A DNA stretch of 64,000 nucleotides, taken from assembly GCF_001039355.2 (NCBI RefSeq), contig NW_019775630.1:157558-221557 (forward strand), read 5' to 3'. Shown here in pieces: positions 1 through 14,520 of this stretch (within the stretch, counting starts at the first letter, position 1; each line of letters starts with the position of its first letter). This stretch comes from Lingula anatina (taxonomy: Eukaryota > Brachiopoda > Lingulata > Lingulida > Lingulidae). Below the pieces are notes generated by a model. The model saw only the letters and a program-made list of their open reading frames with translations. It did no database searches and was not told where the DNA came from. Made by a program: the position numbers and the translations under genes.

Positions 1-955
1 TTTTATGGATGACATCCTGCGCGCGCACCGATTTTCGCCCGTTCTCCGAAAAAAAAAAAATCCCCCCCCCAGCCCCCAACGAAGTCGGTTGTTGCAAACG
101 TCGTTATTGAATTTGCCAGGAAATGAGCTGTCTGCGCATGCGTATTATCGCCACATGGAAATGTGGCCGCTTTGCCATCAAATTCATCTCTAGGATTACT
201 TTCAAATTACACGACAATTAAAGTCATAAAGAGAACGGGGGCCGTCGTTTTGGATTGGTATGCCATTGATATTGGGCATGGAGATATCACCTTTTTACAA
301 TTGTGCGAAAGGCTGGCGGCCGCCAGCGATTATCGCCCGAAAAATTTCAGTGACATTCTGTACAAAGCAGCACATAGGCTACCAGGTTTTCTGTAGCGAA
401 AAAAGGGTCGACAAGGACGTTGAGGTAGGCCTATTTGGTGGGCTGAAGGTCGGACAGGCCACCTGACGGTTTGGCCGTGTGAGTCGAAGTAGCCAAAATG
501 GCATCGTCCGAAATGACCTTTAATAGATTTGGTAGTATTAAGCATATCTTTGCATCATTTTTTAAACATTTCTGTGAAGTGTTCAAAATGCTTTAATATT
601 CTGAGAATACAAATAAAGACACACTGTTTGTTTGATATTTGTTTTATTGATTGCTATACCAACAAAATGCATGAAATAACCTTAATAGATTTTGTAATAA
701 GAAGTATATCTATTCATGACTTTTTTTTTACATTTCTACGAAGTATTCACAATGCTTTACTATTTTGAGAGCATGGATAATCATAAAGACATATTGTTAG
801 TTTGATACGTATTTCTGTGGTAAAATTTGTGTTTCAAGCTGTGTACTGACAGCATTCCTTTACCTAAGCAGTATTTTTATTTTTGGACTGTTTTTTTTTT
901 TTTTTTCGCCCTCTCGCACCAATTTTGGGGTACCCAGAGGATGTCATCCATAAAA
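1..955. mobile_element. Possible DNA transposon or MITE with 18-bp inverted ends
   Basis: Positions 1-18 are the exact reverse complement of 938-955 (TTTTATGGATGACATCCT at the left end). The interior is AT-rich and has no credible coding sequence. The left end sits at the window edge, so the true boundary and target-site duplication cannot be seen. The inverted repeat contains an imperfect palindrome (GGATGACATCC), so part of the symmetry could be coincidental. The family is not recognised. Confidence 0.45.
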
Positions 956-1810
956 ATAAAAAAGTGTGGCCTAACTGATGATTTACACTGTTAATTGACC
1001 GTGCTCTCATGTATTGTGTAATCACAATGTCAGACTTCCCCCTGTTGCAATGTACCTAATTTAATTTAAATATTATATATTAAATATAATATTATAATAT
1101 AAATATAGTATAAGTAATATATATTTGTCATATATTGTTCCTTTTTGAAAATGATATTCTGTTTTTTTCCTTATTCCTCATTCATTATCATTCATGTTAT
1201 AAATACTTGATTGCAGTACGTTTATAAATAAATTATACATTTATAAATCAATAAGAATTTTTTTAAGGTTGATGCTGACGCTCATGCATGTTAATCAAAC
1301 AAACAATACTTAGTTCAATCTTTGACTACGGAAAAATTCATATTGAACGAAATAACTGATAACAAATTTAACTAGCAGTTTGTTAGCAACACTAAAAACA
1401 TAATCAGCTGCACGGGCCAAACTGGTGAACAAAAGGACAGTTCGCTACGGGAGACGGTTTAGTGGCACGCGGTAGCATGGGTTCAAGCCTTGCCTCTTAC
1501 AGCTGTAATCCTATCGCCACAACAAACAATGGAGACCTTCTGGCTGATGTATCCTGCTGTTAATAACACCTAGTTAAAGCGGACTGTGTCGCTCGCGCTG
1601 GACCACAGAAACCGGCGTCATGGGGTTTAATCGCCTAAGGTATTGTGTTATTACACCTAAACTATTGTGTTTTTGCGTTCCAATTTTGAAGGGATTTATA
1701 CGGCTGTCCATTGTTTGTCCGTCCCATATTCTATTCACAGGACAGGGATTAAAACATTTCAAATGTTTTTGAAACGTTGTACAACAGAAACATAATTATT
1801 ACTACTACTG
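956..1810. other. AT-rich spacer, no gene seen
   Basis: This stretch has short TA-rich runs near 1070-1130 and no ORF with recognisable protein features. A possible tRNA-derived SINE promoter at 1456-1489 is listed separately. Confidence 0.5.
1456..1489 (+). other. Possible SINE-like pol III A/B boxes
   Basis: GGTTTAGTGG at 1456-1465 fits a tRNA A box and GGTTCAAGCC at 1480-1489 fits a B box. The spacing is plausible, but no cloverleaf can be folded. This could be the head of a tRNA-derived SINE or chance. Confidence 0.2.
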
Positions 1811-3309
1811 TATAGTGTCGATGGTCACAATTTGATTAAAGAGAATCATCAGTATGGCAATATCATTGTTGCACTGACCTGTCCTAAGGTTGCGAGGTTG
1901 AGATCAGCTCAGTAGTCCTCAGTGTAATGATAATCCAGTAAAAATACACCTTCATCTCTACTGAAAACAGATAATACATCATCAATAAAAATATACTTAT
2001 ATACACATACACTATAGTTAAAAAACAGAACACACTGATCAAAATATATTATTATAATATAGTAAACACATACAGCGACAATAAGCCTTTCCACCTTGAA
2101 AATATTCATCTCTATTGAAAACAAATAATACTTCATAAATGAAAAATATATTTATAAACACACACAGTAGTTACAACACAGAAATAACACCAAAATATAT
2201 ATTATAATATACTAGTAGTAAACACATACAGCGACATTAATGACATAGACAATGATCAGAATACATACAGACACATTCAGTGTCACAACAGACAATGCAC
2301 AGGCATCACAATGTATACATGAAATTTTGTATATATCAAGATTTTTTCTGAGCGCATCCTTGACCATCCCCCAACTCCAAACAATTAACATTAAGCCTTG
2401 TCACCTTGAAAATATTTCAAACAGTGGGAACTAAGTGATAATTTTCCAAAATGATAATTTCTCAGGTACCACATATAGTGTCGATGGTCACAATTCGATT
2501 AAAAAGAATCTTCAGTATGGCAATATCATTGTTGCACTGACCTGTGCTGAGGTTACCAGGTTGAGATCAGCTCAGCTGTCCTCAGTATGATGATTATCCA
2601 GGAAACACCTTAATCTCTACTGAAAACAGATAATACATCATCAACAAAAAATATATTTATAGACACATACAGTGGTTATAACACAGAAATTAAGGTGACC
2701 AAAATATATTATTATATTATAATAAAAACATACAATGACAACAGACATATACAGACAGTGATTGGAATATATACAGACAGATTCAACGTCACAACACACA
2801 ATGCACAGGCATCGGAATGTGTGCATGAAATTTTGTCTATATGAAGATTTTTCCTAAGCAAATCCTCGCCCCCCCCCCTCCCCAAACACCAAACAGATAA
2901 CATTAAGCCTTTCCACCTTGAAAATATTCATCTCTATTGAAAAAAAAAAAAAAATACATCATAAATGAAAAATATATTTATAAACACACACAGTAGTTAC
3001 AACACAGAAAGAACACAGTGACCAAAAATAGGGAAGTTTGGCGTAGTCAAACGTTTATTTATGGCGACGGTCTGATTCTTCACAAGTTGTTAACATTTTT
3101 GCTCTAGCCTCAGATTCGTAAACACATACAGCGACAATAATAACATAGACAATGATCAGAATACATACAGACACATTCAACGTCACAACAGACAATGCAC
3201 AGGCATCACAATGTATACATGAAATTTTGTATATATCAAGATTTTTTCTGAGCGCATCCTTGACCATCTCCCAACTCCAAACAGTTCACATTAACCCCTG
3301 TCACCTATG
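1811..3309. repeat. Complex AT-rich tandem repeat
   Basis: A block beginning TATAGTGTCGATGGTCACAA at 1811 recurs at 2474, a period of about 663 bp. Inside it, a segment with ACAGACAATGCACAGGCATC recurs at about 2235-2405, 2735-2870 and 3135-3305. Shorter blocks with ATTCATCTCTATTGAAAA recur near 2105 and 2925. The units are diverged and partly truncated. The short ORFs here are by-products of the repeat. Confidence 0.7.
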
Positions 3310-3310
3310 N
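3310..3310. other. Single N, probable assembly join
   Basis: An isolated ambiguous base lies where the tandem repeat ends and another repeat family begins. The other Ns in the window also mark repeats or duplicated flanks, so this is probably a join rather than one uncertain base. Confidence 0.5.
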
Positions 3311-3329
3311 AGAGGCGAAATGAGCTAGA

Positions 3330-3968
3330 ATGTCGTCGTAATGAAAATTCTATGTACTGTATATTCCTGGATATTTGAAGTGCTTCTAAAGAAATCTAAG
3401 TGCATTCCAAATACATGGGTCCAATCTTGTGTCCGGTTCGAATGTTTTGCTCATATTCAAAATTTTCGACATGCATTCCAAGTGGAGAAATATCAAATGG
3501 TATTCTAACTGCACTATGAGTACATTCTTAATATTCTTACGGCATTCCAACAGCATTCGAAACATTCTGATCGCATTCGAGGGAGAACCGAAATTGCAAG
3601 ACACTTCAAATCCTGCCAGAATGTTCTGCATGCGCTTCAAGTGAGCCAGAATGCATCGAACCGAACTCGAGAGGCATTCGAAGTATATTCTAAATATCCT
3701 CACTGCACTTTGACAACATTATCGATATTCCGAATGTGTTCAAACTACATTCGAGCTGCATTTGAGCGCTTATTCACCCAAAATGTGCGCGAATCATTCC
3801 AGGCGGATTCGAAGCGCATTCTGAGTATTCCAACAGTAGTCTTACATGAATTTACCGTTTAGGTCAAATTTATATTTCCTCCTGAATGTGGCGCGAATTT
3901 TGACAAATTTTTGTTCCGGCTCATTCTGCTTGATTACTGCTGATTCCAAATAAGTGTGACGGGGGCTT
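3330..3968. mobile_element. Motif-reiterated foldback repeat, GCATTC/GAATGC family, copy 1
   Basis: About 600 bp is built from GCATTC or CATTCGAA motifs and their complements at irregular 15-30 bp spacing. The right end reads AAGTGTGACGGGGGCTT, identical to the right end of the copy at 37324-38046. The left half matches that copy in inverted orientation and the right half in direct orientation, as expected for a near-palindromic element. The left terminus is not clear and may be lost at the N at 3310. Confidence 0.6.
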
Positions 3969-4887
3969 TAATTTACATTGAAATAGCTTCAGTATATCTG
4001 TCAAGTTACCATGCACAATGGGGTGGGGGGAGGCATTGAAAAAAGATGAGCTTCTAAAGTCCAGCTTGAAATTTTGTTTCTCAAAGACGATTCTAGCAAC
4101 TACGGAGTACGGACTATACAGACTAGAATGCTCCATGGGGGGTCGTTGGTGGGGTAGGGGTGTTGGAGGGGGTCAGAGATAGGTGGAGAATGCTTGAAGC
4201 CACCAGGGTGTCTTGGGTGTCGCTGCACGAGTTTTGATTGAGTTCGGTTATGTTGTATCGTTCTTTCATCACTACCTGTCACATTGTGTGCAACTTTGCG
4301 TGAACCAATAAACTCCTCATTGAAACAAATGGCATGGTGTGAATGAAACCGTACATTATACATACATTCTAGCTGTATTACCGTACATTTCAACGATAAG
4401 CTGACCAAAATTTTGGGTGGACGTAAAAAGCGCCTTCTAGTGCAATAAGGTATACTTTTCGATAGTGCTTTAATATACAGAGAGCAAGACCTCATAAATT
4501 AATCCTACATGAATCTGTGTAACACTCGGCAATACGACACAGAGGTGTCCTTGTGTTAGGTTATTAAGATACACACATGGATTTAGGGACAGTGATTTAA
4601 TTTATGATACATCAAATAATAAATGCCTCATCTAATAAAAAACGCAGAAAAAGTATATGCTACGAACTTCAACAATTTACAAAGACAATCCTGCCATCAG
4701 TATTCCAAAATATTACAAATAAAAATCCTAGAGACAAAGACATGTTTAACAAAGTCACCAGCACGTATCAGTCCATACCTGCATTTAAACTAGCTAATTT
4801 TGTTTTACAGTGCATGAAAACAATGACATCAATATATTATAACATCTTCGGTTTTTACCTAGCGGCGAAGTGACGTCTTCCAAAGTC

Positions 4888-4928
<41 letters not shown>

Positions 4929-7723
4929 CGCGGTGTGCAAAACCACCCATTTTAGCAGAGGCTGTACACACACTGTCTGTCTTATTATTGCTGCTTCACG
5001 TATCTCTGTCGCTTGCAAATCAGTGTTATTCACGCGTGCGTCTTAATAGGTTAGATTCCGTCCCTTTCATTTGGGTTGTTTGTTAAATCAACCATGTCCG
5101 TATGATTAACAAGAACCCTTGCAATGGATATCAATGTTCAACGATGCTTCTTTCTCGCAACCAGTGTAGACGTGTACTGGTAGGGGTTTGTTCATTGGCC
5201 GTGGCATTGCTAACAATATTTCGGGTGATAATTCCAACCACCACATGTGCAGATGCTTTTGACACATGTTCGCCAAGGCGGTGGGGTCGTTTTGGGATTT
5301 GGTATACCCATAAAAAGAGACATAAATAATAAACCCACCTGATTTGTCACGGAAATTGGACTATGTATCCAACCTTTACTCTTAGCCTTCATTTGATTCT
5401 ATTTTTTTTCGCCCATAACTTCTTACCGCGGTCAGTCGCTGGGTCAAAAAGTTCACCAATAACCGCTTTTACCACAGGTATTTTAAAAGACACCTTTACG
5501 GACACGTGCTTGTACATTAAATCTGTCACTAAAATTGATATGGCGAACAGTTTCTAAAAATAGCATCTTACTGCTTCAGTCAACCAAAAGTTTTCAATCT
5601 CCAAGGGCCTTAATGTGTCATTTAAAAAGATTTTAAAATCAGATTCCTTGACAATGTGTAATTTGATTATAGGCACAACTTAAAGGGATTTTCCAAACTT
5701 TAGTTTTTATAACGTCTAAGGTAAAATGTTGATGTCTGTATCCTGTATGAAATATCACTGGGACATCCACCTGAAGACTTAGTTTCTCCCAGAAACAGTC
5801 ACTTCTTGGGATACTTATCCTTTAACTGATTTTTAAATACCTTTGAACCATACGACGATTATACTAATCTTTCTGAGATTTTCAACAATATATGCCATTA
5901 TTTATTTAATCTATCTATAAAAAGATTTAAAACATTTTTTTCATTTCTTTGAGGTATCCATTAAATTCTTTTCTAAAAACTTCACGCTTCACCATTTAAA
6001 CCGGTAACGTAGGGGCAAATAGATAATTCACGTACGTGCTTTTTAACGGTAATTTCATGAAGTTATCTTTGCTATGAATGCGCCACACTGCCTTTTAACA
6101 GGTGCTACCATCACCAGCTACCACAAGGTATGTTTTACCACAGCTTTTTACCATGCTAGTGAGTGTGACTAATCTCTTTTGCCACAGACCGCCGTTTTAA
6201 TTGGCATTATTTCTGTCTTGATACTAAACTTTTTGGCATTAATTGGCGATTGTCTAAAATCCAGAGGTTGTGGGATTGACATTATATGGTGTATTTATAG
6301 ACCGGAATTGAAACAAAAAAGTCGCTATGGGATGAGGGGGTACACTTAAAAGGCATGGGATCCCAATTTTACATTTGAAAATCCTTCGGGATACAAGTAA
6401 CTACAATAAATGAAACAAATTAATTAGTCGTGTAATATGTAACATTACAACACCCACCGTGCCGTTCTACTAACCTTCAAACGTTGAATATACAGGTACA
6501 TGTATATTTTATTAAAACAGGCAACTGAATTTCTCTTGCATAAAGGTGGCTAAAAACTATGTAATCTCTAGAGAGACTAAATGGCATTAGTCATTTGAGT
6601 CAGGATCCAAGGCCCATGATCGCGCGACTGACTCTTCGAGACTGGCTCTGTGAGCTTTGGAAGGTCTTGTGTCATTGTAGGTGGGTGTGGGTGGATTGGG
6701 TGAGGGGGGTGCAAGTCCCGTCCTCAGTTCAGACATGGGGATTCATGCCCCCTCTTCATCATGGAGAAACGATTATTTTAATCATAATTATCAATTTTTT
6801 CGATTCTAATAACTCGGATGACCTAACATGTCACTAGTTATATGAATCACATTCACTTAATAATAAATAGGAAATTGGAAATCCCGTAGTACTTAAAAAA
6901 AAATTAACTTAGCCAGAATTAATGTTCTCACATCAAATTTCAAATTAATTTTAAGGACAATGACATTCAAGTTCGTCACCTTAGGTTATTTAATGGGAGG
7001 GGGGATCAATCAAGCTATTTTCTTTTATGTAATTTAAAGAGTCCAAGTTGAGAAATTAAACTTAAATTTGACATTTTATTTAATAAACCAGTAATTGATA
7101 AGATGTTTACACGAAATGATAACAGATTGCATTAAGGTTAAACGATATGGAACAACCGGTGCTTGGAATATAAAACCATGGGATACCATTGAATAATTCA
7201 CCATAAGGACTGTCTCAAGAGACGAAACGAAATTACATATTTAGCAGCGGTTTAAGAAAACACGGGTACCTTTTGATCGTAAATGTAGCATGAGGCGACA
7301 AACCACGGGGCACACATATTGTTTGTAATATTGTATAATGCTTCCAAATCCGTAGAGCATGACGCAAATATAGCTAATGCTTTAAGGTATTAGACTCATC
7401 AAACATGCCATAGTGCGCGATTCACCTTTCACTGTTTTGTTCCAAATGTAATAAAATTTCATTTCAATAAAATATTTCTTGGCACCTCGTTTAAGGCAAG
7501 GTCATAGAATTTACATTACGAGGCATTAAACCACACGGCATCGAAATGCGTTATTAAATAAAGCATTTTTGTGCAAGAAGTCGTGGAATTGGACATCAAT
7601 TTGCTGGATACGCTGGCGAGTTTAAATACAGAACCCCGTGGTGACTAAGTCTACAAGATATGCTCATCCTTTCCGCCTTCACATTTTTCTCGCGAGGTCC
7701 ACCCCGGATGTGAAGCCTCGTTG
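3969..7723. other. Intergenic, no gene seen
   Basis: I scanned both strands. The ORFs here are short, have no domains, and lack flanking splice signals in a consistent frame. The stretch includes an (AAT)n run and homopolymer-rich AT sequence. The part just before 7724 should hold the promoter of the VWA/TSP1 gene downstream. Confidence 0.5.
4888..4926. repeat. (AAT)n microsatellite
   Basis: About 13 uninterrupted AAT units. Confidence 0.9.
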
Positions 7724-7731
7724 TATAAATA
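7724..7731 (+). promoter_or_regulatory. TATA box of VWA/TSP1 gene A
   Basis: TATAAATA is followed by about 110 bp that ends in a splice donor (AAG|GTAATT at 7840/7841). A matching acceptor (TTCCAG) ends at 8108. A start near 7752 would give an untranslated first exon joined to the exon carrying the start codon at 8164. Confidence 0.5.
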
Positions 7732-7751
7732 GCCATCACTTAAGAACAGTT

Positions 7752-7840
7752 AGTATAATTTTGCTGTCTTTGGAGGAAACGCCACCGAAGCAGACAGAAC
7801 GGACTCCATCTATTTCGAAAATACGTTTATCAAAATTAAG
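7752..7840 (+). other. Probable 5' untranslated exon of gene A
   Basis: The left end is only estimated, about 28 bp after the TATA box. The right end is a donor at 7841. The second exon would start at 8109 after an acceptor, so the intron is about 270 bp. No upstream ATG is in frame with the protein. Confidence 0.4.
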
Positions 7841-8163
7841 GTAATTTGTCAGTTTTGCGGTATGATTTTAAGGTTAGTTAAAGTTTGCATATTTTAATGA
7901 CCATAAGTTTAACTAATGGTAAATATTTGCATTCATGGGGAATATATGGTACATGTCAACTATGACATGGTGCTGGAACATTAATTATAAATTTTCTTTC
8001 AACATAGCATATGCTTTGTGCTAGAATTTAATATGCACTGATACATTTCATTCAAAATATCTATCTTACCAGAATTTTATTAATACGGCGTCTGATGTTT
8101 AATTCCAGGATATATTGGATAAGAAATAACTTTGGAAAGACAAGTAAATATCAAAGAGCAAAT

Positions 8164-9574
8164 ATGGCGGCCTGCTTGAGAACTGTGTTTGCGATAGTAC
8201 TTCTGGCAAAACTAGGAGTTATTGAATCACAGAAGTTGCCCGAAATGTCATCGGCGCTAATGAATCGATTGAAAGGTACGTGCTTTGATGAGTGTATGGT
8301 ATGGGTGCATTCCAGGCTTCTATCACCAGATATTAACATGAACATAAATTGTTAGAATTTGTTCCAAAAAAAGCCCACTTTCTAAGAGTGAGGGTGATGA
8401 TGCATCACGTACCTAACACTAACCATTTAGTGTAAAGTTTTTAGATGCTTATTGTTTAATTGTGTGTATGTAAGTGTATCTCAGTTGTTGAGTTTTGAGA
8501 CTCGATGATGAAATAGTTTATTGAAGTTGACTAATTCCGAACAAAGCTTCACTGAGGCTATAATGGGCGTTTGGTTTAGTGCAGAAAATAAGATAAATCA
8601 TTTCTGAGGGAAACACACTGGCCACTTTTATAATTGGAAAGGCATTAAATCCATTTACATTAGAAAAATGTCGCTACAAAACGAATTTGACAAGGTGCTA
8701 CTGCCACCAACTAGCTCAAATCTGTATTAAGTACTTTAAATACTTTCTTCTCTTTTTTGAGTCATATTTTTATACGTTTCCTCCATTTTATGATTTTAGA
8801 TGCTATATTCAGCAATTTCAACATTTGATTGAATAACAGCACCATTATTTCATACTATATACAAATGTCCTCAATGGCAGAGCGTAAGAGATCAGTAGAA
8901 TGAGTGCTCATTCTGGGTCACGATCCCTCACATCCCTCCCTCGATTTTAAGTGTAACTTTCCCCATTAAAGGCATTTAATTTCGCGTCAGCGTACATTCA
9001 ACGCCCATACATTCCCCATTAATTTATAACGGCGTCACGCACCTTGCCCTGCTGGGGGCATGTGTCACAAAAGGACTTTAGCCCGAGAATTGGTATAAGC
9101 TTTTCGACTAAAACTGTAGTCAATTTGACCCAAAATAGAGTATTCGTAGTCCAGTTAAACAGATCTGGTTCGTAACAGGAAAAAACATGGCTAATTTGTC
9201 TGACCAGTCGGTTATTTATTTAATCCTACTCATATGAGATTATTTTGTATTAAAGTAATCAAAACCCCTGTTCTATCAGCTTTAGCCATTTACTGTATAT
9301 GACTCTTGCGAAACCATTCCCGTTATTGTGTTGAAATACGTCACGTAAAATGCCTTCTTTGCGCTGAGTGCAAAGTACACATAAAAATGAAAATGAACTA
9401 AAAATTGAACTAAATAAAATTACGATTCAATTTGTTTATAAAACATCTCTAGTATCGGTCCAATTTTATTCGTTCATTGAATCCCATAATGCTTCCGTAT
9501 TAAAGAGGGTCACAGACAATTAAACATAAACAAATACTAGAGAAAAAAATGATAACACCTTATCCTATTATTGC

Positions 9575-9618
<44 letters not shown>

Positions 9619-12600
9619 TTTTCCTTTTAAGGAAGTCATACACGTTAGCAACCCAGCATTGAAAAAAAAAAAAAAAAAACAGTAACTGTTATCAATGCAG
9701 GTGTATGTTCTATAAAAGGTTCTATAAAGAGTCTTGGCCAATTTTATTCCAGCGTGTACGATTAACATGTGTCTGGCCATAGACGCATCTTCCAGCTTAA
9801 CACAGAAGCAGAAGAACAAGCTGACAGGCTGGGAGCACGAAAAACGCTTCGCACAAGACCTTGTCTCTCGAATCGCCGAATTCGGACAAGACGTGAGAGC
9901 CCATTATGCCGCCGTGACGTTCAGCAATCGCTTTCGCACTGAGCTGCGTTTCTCGGATTCCCAGGCAACGCAGAACGTTTTGTACCGGTTTCGCCACATG
10001 CAGCTCCTCCGCGGTGAGACATTCACGGGGGACGCCATGATGAGATGCAGGGAACTGATTTTGAAAGGAAACGACCAGCGTTTCAGTTTCAAAGATCGAG
10101 GTCAGAATCGGAACGTGACGCAGGCTGTTCTCGTTCTGACTGATGGCGTCAGTACCAAAGGGAAAGGAAAAGGTAAGAGTTAAAAAAGAAAATTAAATGA
10201 GAAATTTATGTTTAAAAGGCTTTCGTTTTACCATTTTGAGACAATGTTTGCACAGTTATAAAACATAACTATTGGAATCTTAAATTGTATGTTTTTTTGT
10301 TATTGAAAATAAAAAAAAAATGATTATTTATTACAGAAAAATAAAAAAACACGTCTCCGAAAAGCTTTACAATTACAGTTGACTTGAATGTATATGTAAA
10401 TCGGCATGGCGGAAACTCGGTGTTTTATTCCGCCATTGCCCTACACCCATTTAAAATTCAAGGGCACATATTTCTTTCACCCCTTCCATTCATGTCACCG
10501 TTAATGTGTTCTGCAATGTGCTGTCATTTCAACGTCTGTTGGTTTGTACACAGGGTGCATTGTTTATTGTTTTATGTTTATATGCGCGCGGAGCTATTAA
10601 ACCAAAGTAATGTACCTCATGGAAAAAAGTAAACCGTTTCACCGCGTATCGAATTATCACACATTTTAATAATGACCACTTGGTATACAATTTTACGACT
10701 TACGCCTCCCAAAGGAATTTGTATCCAGTTATGCGAGATGTTTTGTTGAATAAAATATAGTTATAATTGTGTAGGCACATACTAAAGGGTGTTCATGCAT
10801 GGATGAAAAATGCTTCTTTTCGTGTATAAATACTGCAGTTTTAAAAAAATCACATTAGATAATCAAATCTATTTTGGATTAAATGTATATGTGGGTGTGA
10901 ACAATTTAAGTGTATATTATCCGAAAATGTGTCAGAGTCATATTTTCTTTGACTACACATCCTGCAAAACGTTTTTTTTTTCTTTCCCGGTTCAGACCTT
11001 AAAAACGAGAAATCCCAAAAATTAACATAAGCATTTCCTTCTGAAATGCAAGGAAGACACGGCGGTCTGAACATATGACTAAATTATTTGACAGAAAATG
11101 TTGTTTAAAAACATCGACTTCAAGTGGTGTGAAAGGTCCAGTAATGATTCATAGCAGAACTTTTTGTCCCGAGAAAATTCATATTCATGTGGTACAAAAA
11201 TCCCGGATATTATAATAGGTATGCTATGAAAAAGAAAAACCCGATCCTTTCATCCGTCCATTCCAGGTCGTTATACCGTAGACGAGGCGGCTTATCAGTT
11301 GGGGGAAGACGGTATTCGCACCATCGCAGTCGGGGCAGGCCCGTCCATAGACTTTGAGGAACTGGTCCAGATAGCACAGGGAGACCCCGACCTCGTTTTC
11401 ACGGTGAGCGACATCAGCAGTCTGAGCAAAATCACTACGGCGATAGGTGTCGCTGCTTGCGCTGCGGGTAAGTGTCTGCACTTTTGATTCATTCATCTTT
11501 CTACAAATCTCACCCATAGCATGTCAAAGTTGCAGTTTGGTGCTGTTTAAGTTACCAATTCAATGTAAAAAGTTCATAGATAATCAGATTATGAAAGAGC
11601 ATTAAGGGGGGGTGGTTATAAGGGGGTAATTTACCCATACTCTCCATGCAGATTATTTTCCAGAAACTCTATTTCTCTTTGGGGCATCTTAATTGAAGTA
11701 TTCCTGCATTAAGGGCTCGAGTCAGACGGCATCAGGGCAATTATTGTATTCTGTAATTTGCTTTCGAAAAGGGGTAGAGTGTTCCTACCACATGTGTGTA
11801 CCCATGGGGTCAATATATACATTATATATAGGTCATTCAATTTGCATGGAACAGACTATTTATTAATAACACTGGAGTGGAGATTTCCGCTCTCACGCAG
11901 TGTCAAACTTAGACCTGATATACGGCCTTTATTTCAGAGGGAAACAAACGCAGAAGGACAACAACAACGACGACAACCTCAACAACTACGACAACAACGC
12001 CTACGACTACAACTACAACAACAACTACGACGACAACAACGCCTACGACTACAACTACGACGACAACAACGCCAACGACTACGACAAATCCATCGTTAAG
12101 TCTGTTGAAGTCAAAAACGGGCCAACCATCTTTAGAACTGGCAAAGTCGAAGCTTCAGCTCACAGGCGGTGAGTATTTACCTGTAGATTACAGGGGTGAA
12201 TCCACGATTATTTGAAGGGGGTCTGCGCATGCGAAGCCTACCCCCTCCCCCCCTTGGGGCCCAGGGTATTTTAAAGGGCGAACGGTGTCATTTGCAATGG
12301 CTTAGAACTATGATTCAGCTAGTCAAAATTCAAATTTCAAGAGGGGACTGCTGCTATGATTTTTTTCAGAAATCGAAGGGGTGTCGGAACCACCCTGACA
12401 CCTCCCCCCTAAATCCGCCGCTGAATTAGAAGTGAGTGGTTGAGAAGCATTCAGACAGAAAAAAAAAAGAGTTCGACCAATAGCCCCTTATCTATTTCCA
12501 TCCCACCTGACACATTGTGTTATGCTAGAAATAAATAAATAAAGTAAACAAACGAAAAAACGGAAGGCAAGCATACAAACAAGATCTTAGACATGAAATC

Positions 12601-14483
12601 AAACAAGACGTCAAAATAGACATTAGAAAATAAACCAAAAGCGAACAAACAAACAAACAAATACAAAACAATAGTAAAGAATAAATAAAAATGACAATAA
12701 GCAATTCACCCTGAATATATTAAATGCAAAATATTTTCAAACTCCTGTTTAGTGTGTTCATGGAAGGAGTGGTCGTCCTGTGACGCAGAGTGTAAGCAGA
12801 CCAGGACTCAGGTGGGACTCCGCTGTACAGAACCTAAAACTGAGACACGGTCGTGTACCGGGGGAGAGTGCCCAGGTAAAGAATATATGTGTATTGCCGT
12901 TATTAGGATTCCCCATAGGGGAATACTATTGTTTTTGGTAGTATTATAGTTTTTATTATTATTATTCTTTCCGCGCGTTTTTTTTCGCAAAAAATCTGAA
13001 ATAATTATCATAGGTAGCCTATGGTCAGAATATGCCACAGAACCAGTTTCAGTGACCTTGACCTACTTTTCAAGGTCACAGGGGCTTTTAAATGCAAAAT
13101 TTGTAAAATTTGAAATTGCCATTAGGCCTAAAGTATACGCCATATGGCTAAGAGCCTTATGGCCAGTAATAATGTAGTAAATCCACATATAATGACCTAC
13201 TTTTATGCAAGTAGGTCAAGGTCAAGGTCGCTAATGGGCAAACGAGCTCAAAAAAGGTTTGTTTCCGATATCTCAAGAACTGGAAGGCCCAGAGCCCCAA
13301 TCATAGTGGCAAATGATGCCCTATATATATATCTAAAATTAGCCGTACTTTGGTAGCAACTGCCTAATTACTTTTTTTAATATAGATTTTTAAATATTTA
13401 TGACATTGCAGAAATCTTGAGTTTGGGAATTTCTCCATGAAACACTGGTTTTTGGTCATAGCATGCTATAGTAAACTACCCCAAACATATACCCAAAACC
13501 CCCAAATCAAATGTCAAATTTGACCTTGACCCTCATTTTCAAGGTCATTTGGCTATTTCATGGAGAAATATTGAAGTGGGCTAAAGGTGATGTTTTGTTG
13601 ACCCCCCTCCCCCAATTCGCACATGCTCTTTCAGAATATTGGGTCAAATTTAACCCATGACCTTCACATGGCCTTGTAAGAGCATTTCCACACCTATTTT
13701 GCAGGGGAATCCTCCGCCACTGGCTTCAGCCAGTTGCAGTATAGTTATTATATTATTGGAAGTAATAGTAGTGGTAGTATTAGTAGTAACATAATAGTAA
13801 CTGTAGTAGTAGTATAGTGGTAGCGTTGCTGTTGCTGTGCAATTCGCTCTTTCTTACATCAAATATTTCTCCAGATAAAATATGGTTTAATAAACAGACA
13901 TAATAAGGGTTTATTGTACTTTCCTTGCGATATATATAAAACATATATTGGACGTACATATAAAGTATAGTACTGAGTACTTAAATAAAGTAAGATTCAA
14001 TCACATGCAAATAAATCGTTAAAGTGAATATAAAAGAAAATAGTAACAGAGTGGAACTAATAATTGGACATTAGGAGTAAACTTTCTAATTAAGTGAATC
14101 CTGTACCAGATTTTTCAATTATGAGGATATTTTCTTATATGTATTCATTTTTATTTCGTATAGGACTGCGAATCTTTCAATGAAAGAAAAAGAAAAAAAC
14201 GCTATCACTTTTAAGTAGCTCATATCTAAGTTATTAAAATACATATTACGATCCCAGGTCAAAGTGAATGGTCAAGCTGGTCACACTGGTCACCTTGTTC
14301 TCTGGCAACGTGTTGTTCCACGCGTCATCGCAGGTGCACCAGTCTCCCTGCAGTGCGGTGTCCGGGACCAGCATATCAATCTAGATACTGCTTTATCTGC
14401 TGCTTATGTAAGTTGAGGTTTTTCTTATATATGTTCTCATACGAAACAAATGTTTTTTATCATTATTACTGTTATTACCGTTG

Positions 14484-14520
<37 letters not shown>

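Noticed and set aside
4100-4495. 131-codon minus-strand ORF
   Set aside because: No domain, no signal and no neighbouring exons.
11900-12172. Asn/Asp/Tyr-rich ORF
   Set aside because: Out of frame with the upstream VWA exon; the Thr/Pro frame fits the phase-1 junction and the paralogue.
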